Part shown: positions 1 through 5,981 of the stretch, piece after piece
Layout of the letters: every line of letters begins with the position of its first letter
Numbering within the stretch: position 1 is the stretch's first letter
Origin: Treponema sp.
Lineage (GTDB): Bacteria; Spirochaetota; Spirochaetia; Treponematales; Breznakiellaceae
Direction of reading: 5' to 3'
NCBI GenBank assembly: GCA_031288815.1
Contig: JAITQR010000044.1
Location: forward strand, 1-5,981
DNA length: 5,981 bases
The notes under the pieces: generated by a model
What the model was told of the DNA's origin: nothing
Seen by the model: only the letters and a program-made list of their open reading frames with translations
The model's database searches: none
Position numbers and translations under genes: made by a program

Positions 1-597
1 GTGGACATACTGCTGGGAACCCAGATGGTGGCCAAGGGACTCAACTTCCCCGGAGTCCGCCTGGTGGGGGTTATCCTGGCCGATACGGGGCTTCACCTGC
101 CGGATTTCCGGGCCGCGGAAAGAACCTTCTCCCTCATCGTCCAGGTGGCGGGCCGGGCGGGCCGCTACTTCCCCGACGGCAAGGTAATAGTCCAGACCTT
201 TCGGATGGGAGACCCGGTCATCGTCAGATCCTGCGCCCTGGATGTGACGGGTTTTTTCGAGGCCGAACTTGCCCAGCGGAAGATCCTGGGGTTTCCCCCT
301 TTTTCCCGGCTTATCCGCTTTACCGTCCGTTCCCGGGACCCGGCCCGGGCGGACAAGGCCATCGGCCGCGTCGCTTCCCTGGCCGCGCCCCTCATGCCCA
401 GAGGGGCCAATTCCCTGGGGCCGGCGGAGTGCCCCATCGGGATCATCGCCGGGAACCACCGGCGGCAGCTCATCCTCCGGGGGCCCGCCATGGGGGCGCT
501 CCACGGCGCGGCCCGGACTATCCTGACCCGCTACGAAAAGGGCAGCGACAAGCGGGTCTATCTGGAAGTTGACGTGGATCCGGTCAGCCTACTCTGA
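1..597 (+). CDS. priA: Primosomal protein N' (PriA helicase), C-terminal part, 5' end outside window
   Basis: This is the last 198 residues of PriA, the DEAH-type 3'-5' DNA helicase that recognises stalled or repaired replication forks and reloads the replicative helicase in the cytoplasm. Visible parts are helicase motif V (GTQMVAKGLNFP, residues 6-17), the LPDFRAAERTF segment (33-43), motif VI (QVAGRAGR, 48-55), the C-terminal domain opening FFEAELAQRKILGFPPFSRL (85-104), the LGPAECPIGIIAGNHRRQLIL segment (139-159) and the family's typical end VDVDPVSLL. Full-length PriA is usually about 650-800 residues, so the ATPase Walker motifs and zinc-binding cysteines lie upstream of the window. The GTG at position 1 is an internal valine codon, not a start. 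Motif V reads KGLNFP where most family members have KGHDFP. The gene ends at TGA 595-597, inside the end of the convergent gene. Identification is secure. Confidence 0.97.
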   Translation: MDILLGTQMVAKGLNFPGVRLVGVILADTGLHLPDFRAAERTFSLIVQVAGRAGRYFPDGKVIVQTFRMGDPVIVRSCALDVTGFFEAELAQRKILGFPPFSRLIRFTVRSRDPARADKAIGRVASLAAPLMPRGANSLGPAECPIGIIAGNHRRQLILRGPAMGALHGAARTILTRYEKGSDKRVYLEVDVDPVSLL

Positions 598-2298
598 GGC
601 TTCTCCCGCCGGGGCCCGATCTCCTAAGGGTAACTTGGGTACCAGCCGGGCGGAAAACACCAGTTCAAGTCCCTGTTCAAGCCTCCCCTCCCGGTTGGCG
701 TGGTTGGAAACGATCCGGTAGCCCGGCCGGAGGGAAAGGGAAAGCCAGTCCCGGGGCGACCATTCGGCGTCCAGGTTAAGCTGGTAAGTGTGGGAGGCCG
801 TTCCCGAGGGGCTCATGGAAAGCATCTGGTTCCTGGTTTTGGAGTAGTATTCCCGGTCCGGCCTGGTAAAAATGGCGGCGTCCGAGTTCGGCCCCTGGGC
901 CAGGTACAGGAAGGAAAGGCTCAGGGACCAGAGGGAGGAATCCCGGTAGCCCAGCCAGACCGTTCCCGCGGCGGAATCGGGCCCAAAGGGAGAGCCCACC
1001 CATTCCCTGATAGTGTCGTTACTCACCTCCATGGATTCCCGGTAGTAGGACCAGCCCTTGTCCCACAGGATATACATGTAGGGGTAGGTATAGACCCCCT
1101 CAAGGCCGAACCAGAGGTGGCCCCGGTAATCCCGGTTAAAGAGACGGCCGGAAAGGGGTATCCAGGATTCGTAGCCAAGCTGGAAGGCCAGGCCGTCGGG
1201 CACCGTGGAGTCCTCGTTTTCCTTTTCCGAGGGGATCTGGAACTGGTTCATCGCCGCCAGGCCGTAAAAACGGCCGTACTTCCAGGGGCGGAAGTCCAGG
1301 GTGATTCCCAGGTAAGATCCTACCCGGGATTCCTCTTTGGTATACGAAGAATCGTTTGCCAGATCCGCGTTGTAATCATCGTAAGATTCCCAGGCGGAAA
1401 AACTGTGGAAGATCATCATCGGGTTAAGGTAGCGGATCTCGAAGGGAGCGTTTACCATAACCCCCTCCACGAGGCCGAAGGAAAGGCGCTTCAGGATACG
1501 GATCTGGAGATGGTGAAGGTAGAGGTACTTGGTCACCTCAAGCTCCATGGCGCTGGCGGCGTAGGAGATAAAGGGGGCGTAGAAACTGAGGGTTCCGTAA
1601 CTAAAAGCCCGCATGTTATCGGAAAAAATAATACTGCCCGTCTTGGTCCGCCCCAGGATCTCGTCCCCCAGCCCTATTTTAAAGTTGATGCCGAAACCCT
1701 GTCCGAAGGGGAACCCCATGCTCAGGTAAGCCCGTTTGGGCATGTTGGTGTCTATGGGCTGGACCCCGCTAATTTCCTTGTCAAAGGGAAAGTTGAAGTA
1801 GTTGTCGCCGGCGTTAGAAAGCCTGCGGTTTTCCCCGAAGTACAGATCCGACTCCATGGCGACATAGGAGGAAATCGAAAAGCCCAGGGGGAAGGCAACA
1901 AAGGGCTGCCGGTCGTTCCGTCCGTATATCCAGGGGAGATCCTCGTTGCTTTTGTAGTAAAGCTCCGGCTGAAGGGCCGGGGCGATATCAAAGTTAAAGA
2001 GCCCGGAAAAGCGGGACACCAGCGGGGCCTTGCCCAGATAGGCCCGGAGCCTGTGGTAGAGCAGCTTTCCGGCGGGGGAAAGTTCCTGGTCGTTTATATC
2101 TTCCAGCATCCTTTCAGCCTGGATTACGGTCAGGGAAGATCCGGTAAGAAAAACAAGCCGCTGCTCCATGGAGAGAATCTCCAAGGCGTCGTAGGCCCAG
2201 TCGCCGGGGTAGAGGATCTTCTGGGCGGGAAGGGCAAAAAGCCAGCCGGCGCGGAGAACCGCCGCGCATAAAACCAATAGCATCACTGTCTTTTTCAT
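589..2298 (-). CDS. Predicted outer-membrane beta-barrel protein, Wzi-like superfamily, tandem paralogue B (569 aa)
   Basis: Seen: residues 1-25 form a Sec signal peptide (MKK, hydrophobic core, likely cut after ALPA before QK). Residues 28-90 form a helical region containing YPGDWAYDALEIL and LSPAGKLLY. The remainder is rich in alternating aromatic strands, as in an outer-membrane barrel. Conserved blocks shared with the neighbour are LGRTKTGSII (215-224), VEGVMVNAPFE (277-287), FGLEGVYTYPY (397-407), VGSPFGPDSAAG (434-445) and SPRDWLSLSL (514-523). I start it at ATG 2298, because GGAG (2304-2307) sits 5 nt upstream; a GTG at 2304 overlaps that ribosome-binding site and is less likely. It lies 49 bp downstream of its paralogue, probably in one operon. 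Its TAG stop overlaps the priA stop by 9 bp. The protein ends in a polar tail (GDRAPAGEASE), not a terminal aromatic. The Wzi-like assignment rests on motif logic only. The substrate is unknown. Confidence 0.88.
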   Translation of the reverse strand: MKKTVMLLVLCAAVLRAGWLFALPAQKILYPGDWAYDALEILSMEQRLVFLTGSSLTVIQAERMLEDINDQELSPAGKLLYHRLRAYLGKAPLVSRFSGLFNFDIAPALQPELYYKSNEDLPWIYGRNDRQPFVAFPLGFSISSYVAMESDLYFGENRRLSNAGDNYFNFPFDKEISGVQPIDTNMPKRAYLSMGFPFGQGFGINFKIGLGDEILGRTKTGSIIFSDNMRAFSYGTLSFYAPFISYAASAMELEVTKYLYLHHLQIRILKRLSFGLVEGVMVNAPFEIRYLNPMMIFHSFSAWESYDDYNADLANDSSYTKEESRVGSYLGITLDFRPWKYGRFYGLAAMNQFQIPSEKENEDSTVPDGLAFQLGYESWIPLSGRLFNRDYRGHLWFGLEGVYTYPYMYILWDKGWSYYRESMEVSNDTIREWVGSPFGPDSAAGTVWLGYRDSSLWSLSLSFLYLAQGPNSDAAIFTRPDREYYSKTRNQMLSMSPSGTASHTYQLNLDAEWSPRDWLSLSLRPGYRIVSNHANREGRLEQGLELVFSARLVPKLPLGDRAPAGEASE

Positions 2299-2303
2299 AA
2301 ACA

Positions 2304-2308
2304 CTCCG
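2304..2308 (-). promoter_or_regulatory. Ribosome-binding site that decides the start of the 569-aa gene
   Basis: On the minus strand the sequence reads CGGAG, then TGTTT, then ATG (2298). GGAG with 5-nt spacing is a good Shine-Dalgarno match. It overlaps the alternative in-frame GTG at 2304, which argues against that codon being the start. Confidence 0.7.
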
Positions 2309-2347
2309 TTTTAGGGAAATTAGCTGGAAAGAGGCGTCTCGGCAAGA

Positions 2348-4120
2348 CTATTTTGAGGCCCCCCACCTGGGGGGCCATCCTTTGAGGGGCCGGGGGCTGC
2401 AGCGAATCGACAGGGCCGCCTCAAAGCCATGCTCCGTATTGCCTTTGATGTGGCCGTAGTTGTTTACCACCGTATAGGCCGGCTCCAGGGAGACGCTGAG
2501 CCAGTCCCGGGGGTACCATTTTAAGGCGACGCCGAACTGCCAGACCAGGGAGGGAAGCCCCGAGGGGGATACCAGGCGGGTTTCTTCCAGGGCCGTGTCC
2601 AGGGCCTTGGGATCGCCATCCTTCGAGAGCCTTTTCCAGGTTCTCCAGGGGTGATAATCGTTGCCGTCAAAAATATCGAGCCCCGACCGTTCCCCCTGGG
2701 CGGCGAACACCAGGGTTCCCGAGAGGGACCAGCGGGAGGCGTAATACCCCGCCCAGAGAGCCCCGGCGGCGGTATCCGGGCCGAAGGGGCTTCCGGTCCA
2801 GAAACGGGTATCTTCCCCCGCCTGGGGGGTTCCCGGTTTGTAGAAGGACCAGGTCTTGCCCCGCAGCACGTAGACATAGGGGAAGGTGTACACTCCCTCC
2901 AGGCCGAAAGACCAGTAAGCGGCCCGGCCAGGGAGGATCAGCTCAAATCCCCCCTGCAGGGCCATGGAGTCGGGTTTCAGGGCCTCCGGATCGTCCTTTT
3001 TTTCCCCGGCGGTCTGGAGCTCGTTCAGGGCCCAGAGGGCGTAAAACCGCAGGTTTTTTACCGGCTGGACTTCCAGCTTCATCCCGAAGAAGGAGCCTAT
3101 CCGGGAATCTCCCCTGTCGAACTCCTCACCCGCGGGCAGATCGTCCTTGTAGTCCCCGTATTCCGAATAGGCGGCAAAACCGTGGTATATCGCCAGGGGG
3201 TTGAGGAAGCGCAGCTCCAGCGGGGCGTTGACCATCAAGCCCTCCACCAGGGAGAGGGATACTATTTTAAAGAGCCGGGCTTCCCCGTGGTGAAAGTAGA
3301 AGTACTTGTTCACGTCAAGCTGCATGACATTGGCGGAATACTTTATCTTCGGGGAGTAGAGGGTCAGGATGCCGTAGCTCGCGTACTTCATCTGATCGGA
3401 AAGGATAATACTGCCGGTTTTGGTCCGCCCCAGGAAATTCTCCCCCACGCCGACGGCCAGGCGGACGCCGGAGCTTCCGGGCGGTTCCCCGGGCAGGGAG
3501 AACGAAAAGGGGATCCCCAGGTTCAGGTAGGCCCTGCGGGGAATGTTGAATTCAAAGGTATTCCCCGCGGGAAAGTTGGCGTAGTTGTCCTCAAAAAAAG
3601 CCGCCCCCAGCTTCTGTTCCGCCGCCACATCTATTCCGGCGGTGATCCAGGGGGAAAAGGAGAGGGTCATGGGCAGCTCCGCGAAGGGGCGGCGTTTGTT
3701 ATTGCCGTAGCGGTAATCGATGCCCTTGTTGCCGCGGAAATAAAATTCCGGGTTTACCGAAGGCTGGACCTCGAAACCGAGAGCCCCGGAACCAAAGGAG
3801 ATAAAGGGACTGCCCCTGAGCCAGGAGGAGAGGCTTTGGTAAAGCTCTTTCCCCCGGGGGGAAAGAGCCTCCTCGTCTATCTCCGCCAGCATGGCCTCCG
3901 CCTGGGCTACGGAGATCATGGAATCGGTAAAAAGAACGATCCGCTGTTCCAGGGCCAGGGCGGTAAGGGCGTCGTAAGGCCATTCGCCGGGATAAACCGT
4001 CTTCTGCGGGGGAAGGGGGAAAAGGGCGGCAGGAAAAAAAACCAGGAACAGGATTGGCCAAGCCCGCGACGGGGCCCGAAGCTTCCGGTTCGGCGGGGTA
4101 TACCGGCTTGTATTGAACAT
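2348..4120 (-). CDS. Predicted outer-membrane beta-barrel protein, Wzi-like superfamily, tandem paralogue A (590 aa)
   Basis: Seen: the N-terminus is long and basic (residues 1-20, several Arg/Lys), followed by a hydrophobic core WPILFLVFFPAALF (21-34), giving a signal peptide with no clean AxA cleavage site. Next comes the helical region VYPGEWPYDALTALALEQR...LSPRGKELY (42-94), then an aromatic-rich barrel. It aligns along its whole length with the downstream 569-aa protein. Shared blocks are LGRTKTGSII (230-239), LVEGLMVNAPLELRFLNP (291-308), FGLEGVYTFPYVYVL (405-419), GSPFGPDTAAG (443-453) and YPRDWLSVSLEP (536-547). Relative to its paralogue it has extra residues near 209-218 and 495-515. 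ATG 4120 is the only possible start: an in-frame TGA lies at 4160-4162, and no ATG, GTG or TTG follows until codon 68, past the signal peptide. No Shine-Dalgarno precedes it and a strong promoter lies almost at the start codon. Function is inferred only as envelope or surface-associated. Confidence 0.9.
   Translation of the reverse strand: MFNTSRYTPPNRKLRAPSRAWPILFLVFFPAALFPLPPQKTVYPGEWPYDALTALALEQRIVLFTDSMISVAQAEAMLAEIDEEALSPRGKELYQSLSSWLRGSPFISFGSGALGFEVQPSVNPEFYFRGNKGIDYRYGNNKRRPFAELPMTLSFSPWITAGIDVAAEQKLGAAFFEDNYANFPAGNTFEFNIPRRAYLNLGIPFSFSLPGEPPGSSGVRLAVGVGENFLGRTKTGSIILSDQMKYASYGILTLYSPKIKYSANVMQLDVNKYFYFHHGEARLFKIVSLSLVEGLMVNAPLELRFLNPLAIYHGFAAYSEYGDYKDDLPAGEEFDRGDSRIGSFFGMKLEVQPVKNLRFYALWALNELQTAGEKKDDPEALKPDSMALQGGFELILPGRAAYWSFGLEGVYTFPYVYVLRGKTWSFYKPGTPQAGEDTRFWTGSPFGPDTAAGALWAGYYASRWSLSGTLVFAAQGERSGLDIFDGNDYHPWRTWKRLSKDGDPKALDTALEETRLVSPSGLPSLVWQFGVALKWYPRDWLSVSLEPAYTVVNNYGHIKGNTEHGFEAALSIRCSPRPLKGWPPRWGASK
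2357..2376 (-). repeat. Perfect GC inverted repeat at the 3' end of the 590-aa gene
   Basis: The arms GGCCCCCC (2357-2364) and GGGGGGCC (2369-2376) pair over 8 bp with a 4-nt loop. The hairpin lies in the last coding codons (WPPRWGA) just before TAG 2348-2350. On the minus strand the next bases are TCAAAATAG, with no T-tract, so it is not a classical intrinsic terminator. It could slow ribosomes, protect the upstream mRNA, or set unequal levels of the two operon genes. It may also be a by-product of Pro/Trp/Gly codons. Confidence 0.6.
3844..3868. repeat. 12-bp perfect inverted repeat inside the 590-aa gene
   Basis: GCTCTTTCCCCC (3844-3855) is matched exactly by GGGGGAAAGAGC (3857-3868) around a single central G. 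As RNA it would form a stable hairpin after opening a few central pairs. It encodes the EALSPRGKEL stretch of the helical region. The matching place in the downstream paralogue keeps only a 6-bp version, CTTTCC (2065-2070) with GGAAAG (2077-2082). No T-tract follows on either strand, so it is not a clear terminator. Confidence 0.6.
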
Positions 4121-4141
4121 CGTGGTATTTCGTATTATAAG
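4113..4141 (+). promoter_or_regulatory. Candidate promoter for the rightward third barrel gene
   Basis: TTGAAC (4113-4118), a 17-bp spacer and TATAAG (4136-4141) match the sigma-70 consensus at 4/6 and 5/6 positions. The predicted transcript start is near 4148, giving a leader of about 65 nt before ATG 4215. The -10 box shares bases 4136-4139 with the leftward -10 box, and the -35 box overlaps the start codon of the leftward gene. A weaker alternative further right (TTGGTC 4156-4161, GATACT 4178-4183) cannot be excluded. Confidence 0.45.
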
Positions 4142-4163
4142 AGAGACAGCTTTTATTGGTCAA
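4134..4163 (-). promoter_or_regulatory. Strong sigma-70-type promoter for the leftward tandem barrel genes
   Basis: On the minus strand, TTGACC (4163-4158) is followed after 18 bp by a perfect TATAAT (4139-4134). Transcription should begin near 4126-4128, only about 6-8 nt before ATG 4120. It probably drives both the 590-aa and 569-aa genes, since no convincing promoter is seen in the 49-bp gap between them. Confidence 0.7.
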
Positions 4164-4202
4164 TTTATGAAGAGCCTGATACTTTTGTACGTTTCTTTCC
4201 TT

Positions 4203-4208
4203 GGGGGA
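4203..4208 (+). promoter_or_regulatory. Ribosome-binding site that decides the start of the third barrel gene
   Basis: GGGGGA ends 6 nt before ATG 4215. The upstream in-frame ATG at 4167 has no comparable site, so 4215 is the preferred start. Confidence 0.6.
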
Positions 4209-4214
4209 TCTTTG

Positions 4215-5981
4215 ATGGGGAAAAAAATCCGGTTTCTGTCCTGTTTCCTGTTTTTGTCTACCGGTTTATTCCTGTCGGCCCAGTCCAATATCTCGGTTCC
4301 CCTGGACAATGAGGTGTACTACCTGCTGGAACAGGCCCAGCTCAAGGGCCTTTCCCTTCCCCTGCCCAGCGTTAAGCCCTACTCCCGGAGGCAAATTCTG
4401 GAAGCCATAGACGCGATTTTCGACGCCGACACGGAGGGGATCTTCGGTGAAAACAAGATCAGCCTAAGCCCCCCGGAGCGGGAGATCCTGGAGAGGACCC
4501 GGAAAAGCTTTGCGAAAGGCGAAAAAGGGCTGGATATGACCCAGGGGGTCTATACTTTTGAATCCGACCGGTTTCCTCAGGTTCCCTTCGCCGGCAACCT
4601 GGGGCTGGGAGCCCAGATGGTTTTTTCCGGCGGATTTTTTTCGCAAAACCGGGACGCCGTATGGGGGACGGAAAATTATTTCTCTTTCTATACCAACGGG
4701 GATCTGGGTTCCTATTTTTCCTATAATTTTAATTTTATCGGGTTTCTTTCCAAGGCGCAGCGTACGGAATATGAAGATTCCTACTACACCTACTACGAAG
4801 GGGCGGTGGTAAACGCGGAGCGGGGCTACTTCAATGAAAAAATAAGCACCTACAGCCAGCCCCTGGCGTATTTTCCCTATACCTACACCCGGCGTTACGA
4901 CGGCTGGGTTATCTATCCCGCCAATATTTCCGCCGAGGGGATGCGGCCCTGGCCGGAGCAGTTCGCCATAGCCCCCCACTTCAACATGGAACTTTCCGGC
5001 GGCTTTTTCAACGACAGGCTCACCTGGCGCTTCGGCCGGCTCCGGCGGGAATGGGGCGGCATGTCCGAAGGGCGCAGCCTGGTGTTTAACGGAACGGCCA
5101 TGCCCTTCATGGCCCTGGAGGCTTCCTTCACCCCGGTTCACTGGTTCAGCTTTTCCGCCCTCACCGGCAGTCTTGAATACTACGATTACCATGGGGATCT
5201 GAAGATCTCTTCCTGGGATCAGCAGAACAACTTCACCATGGAGATACTGGAGCTCAACTACAAAAACCGTTTCCATTTCGACATAGGAACTACCGCGGTT
5301 TGGCCCAAGCGCCTGGAACTGGGTTACATCTTTCCCCTGAAAAACACCTTTCTTGCCCAGGACACCCTGGGAGATTTTGACAACATGGGGTTCTTTTTCG
5401 ATGTAATGGGGCAGTACCCCGGTTTCGGCAAATTTTGGTTTTCCTTCTTCGCCGACGACATCGACCCCAACCCGAAAAATGTTTCCCAGTTTTCCGTTTT
5501 AGACCGCCAGATGTTCGCCCTCCAGGGAGGGATGCGGCTGCATTTCCCCTGGCTTCCCTTTTCCTCGGTTACCTTTATCTATACCAAAATTGAGCCTTAC
5601 ACTTACACCCACCCCCGGCTTTTCGTTCCCTGGTACAGCAACGATTTTGACGGCCAGGTGATACCCATGCGGGAAGCCTACACCAACGCGGGGGACAGTC
5701 TGGGTTACTACCTTCCCCCAAACTCGGATGAATTTTTGATCCGCTTCGACGCCATGCCCCATTTAAACACCCGCTCGTTCTTCCAGTACCAGATGATCCG
5801 CCACGGCGCCACCCACGGCCCCCACGCGGTGGACGGGAGTTCCCTGGAGTCGGAGCTTGATCCCCTGGGCCGGATGGAAAAAGACGTGCTCAAGAAATTT
5901 TTCCTCCGGGACGGGGCCTACCAGTGGCAGCACGTCTTTATGATCGGGGCGGAACACAGGATCGCCGCATTCGCCGTGCCG
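4215..5981 (+). CDS. Predicted outer-membrane beta-barrel protein, capsule-assembly Wzi-like, 3' end outside window (589 codons seen)
   Basis: The frame stays open from ATG 4215 to the window end. Residues 1-22 (MGKK, hydrophobic core, LFLSA before Q) are a standard signal peptide. Residues 26-95 form a helical region with VYYLLEQAQLKGL, KPYSRRQILEAIDAI and LSPPEREIL, typical of the start of Wzi-family proteins. The barrel follows with many aromatic strands. A central block GRLRREWGGMSEGRSLVFNG (274-293) and a late block LGYYLPPNSDEFLIRFDAMPH (496-516) correspond in position and pattern to the GRTKTGSII and GSPFGPD blocks of the two leftward genes. Known Wzi is an outer-membrane protein that helps hold capsule at the surface, but related barrels occur in bacteria without a known capsule, so the role here is open. 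An ATG at 4167 would add 16 residues before the signal peptide but lacks a ribosome-binding site. Cys10 is too close to the N-terminus to be a convincing lipobox. Confidence 0.87.
   Translation, partial: MGKKIRFLSCFLFLSTGLFLSAQSNISVPLDNEVYYLLEQAQLKGLSLPLPSVKPYSRRQILEAIDAIFDADTEGIFGENKISLSPPEREILERTRKSFAKGEKGLDMTQGVYTFESDRFPQVPFAGNLGLGAQMVFSGGFFSQNRDAVWGTENYFSFYTNGDLGSYFSYNFNFIGFLSKAQRTEYEDSYYTYYEGAVVNAERGYFNEKISTYSQPLAYFPYTYTRRYDGWVIYPANISAEGMRPWPEQFAIAPHFNMELSGGFFNDRLTWRFGRLRREWGGMSEGRSLVFNGTAMPFMALEASFTPVHWFSFSALTGSLEYYDYHGDLKISSWDQQNNFTMEILELNYKNRFHFDIGTTAVWPKRLELGYIFPLKNTFLAQDTLGDFDNMGFFFDVMGQYPGFGKFWFSFFADDIDPNPKNVSQFSVLDRQMFALQGGMRLHFPWLPFSSVTFIYTKIEPYTYTHPRLFVPWYSNDFDGQVIPMREAYTNAGDSLGYYLPPNSDEFLIRFDAMPHLNTRSFFQYQMIRHGATHGPHAVDGSSLESELDPLGRMEKDVLKKFFLRDGAYQWQHVFMIGAEHRIAAFAVP

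Noticed and set aside
700..2271. Long open frame (523 codons) on the plus strand opposite the 569-aa gene
   Set aside because: It is antisense to a gene with signal peptide, ribosome-binding site and a full-length paralogue. Its translation is low in clear structure (Gly/Val/Pro/Lys-rich) and its openness is explained by GC-rich codon use on the other strand.
2299..2347. Possible separate promoter for the 569-aa gene (TTGCCG, 17 bp, TAATTT on the minus strand)
   Set aside because: The match is only 4/6 and 3/6 to consensus; the short gap and common strand make co-transcription with the upstream paralogue more likely.
4008..4035. G-rich tract (GGGGG, GGGGG, GGG, GG) on the plus strand as a possible G-quadruplex
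   Set aside because: Only three runs of three or more G are present, and the tract is explained by Pro/Phe/Leu codons of the signal peptide on the minus strand.
3699..4163. Minus-strand frame of 154 codons starting with TTG at 4163
   Set aside because: Its start would lie within the -35 box of the leftward promoter, and it overlaps the 590-aa gene in another frame with a low-quality, Pro/Arg/Gly-rich translation.
4215..4290. Lipoprotein signal at Cys10 of the third barrel protein, and Cys11 of the 569-aa protein
   Set aside because: The cysteines sit inside the hydrophobic core, too close to the N-terminus, and both proteins have better signal peptidase I-type sites further on.
2651..4312. 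Long open frame (553 codons) on the plus strand opposite the 590-aa gene
   Set aside because: Same reasoning: it mirrors the antisense frame of the paralogue, crosses the divergent promoter region, and has no good start context or recognisable domain.
4464..5276. Open frame of 270 codons on the minus strand inside the third barrel gene
   Set aside because: Antisense shadow of a gene whose sense product has a signal peptide and family motifs; no ribosome-binding site or domain is visible.

Overview
The window holds the 3' end of a primosomal helicase gene (priA) followed by three genes for predicted exported outer-membrane beta-barrel proteins. The DNA is GC-rich by eye. The barrels, with Sec signal peptides and many alternating aromatic strands, indicate a bacterium with an outer membrane. 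My best guess is a spirochaete of the Treponema type, but no rRNA or other decisive marker is present, so this is a moderate-to-weak inference.

Layout: positions 1-597 (+) encode the C-terminal 198 residues of PriA. Its stop codon overlaps by 9 bp the stop end of a convergent gene at 589-2298 (-), which encodes a 569-residue exported barrel protein. Upstream of that gene, 49 bp away and on the same strand, lies a clear paralogue at 2348-4120 (-, 590 residues). These two look like a tandem duplication in one operon. A 94-bp divergent intergenic region (4121-4214) separates them from a third barrel gene at 4215-5981 (+), which runs off the window after 589 codons. There is no gene-free stretch above 300 bp.

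The three barrel proteins share one plan. Each has a signal peptide, then a short helical region with a Y-x-x-L ... S-x-x-Q/R ... I/L-E-x-I ... LSP-x-x-x-x-L pattern, then a long barrel. The barrel carries a central GR-x-[KR]...G-x-S motif and a late G-x-x-[FL]-x-P-[DN]-[ST] motif. The third protein looks most like the 'capsule assembly Wzi' type of outer-membrane protein. The tandem pair looks like a more divergent branch of the same superfamily. A role in surface polysaccharide or envelope assembly is the natural hypothesis, but no polysaccharide gene is visible here to support it.

The intergenic region contains a near-consensus promoter for the tandem pair (TTGACC, 18 bp, TATAAT). A weaker promoter for the third gene (TTGAAC, 17 bp, TATAAG) is superimposed on it, with the two -10 boxes sharing four bases. 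The predicted start of the tandem-pair transcript is only about 6-8 nt upstream of the only usable start codon, so this mRNA may be close to leaderless. Two strong inverted repeats lie inside the 590-residue gene, one near its start and one at its last codons.
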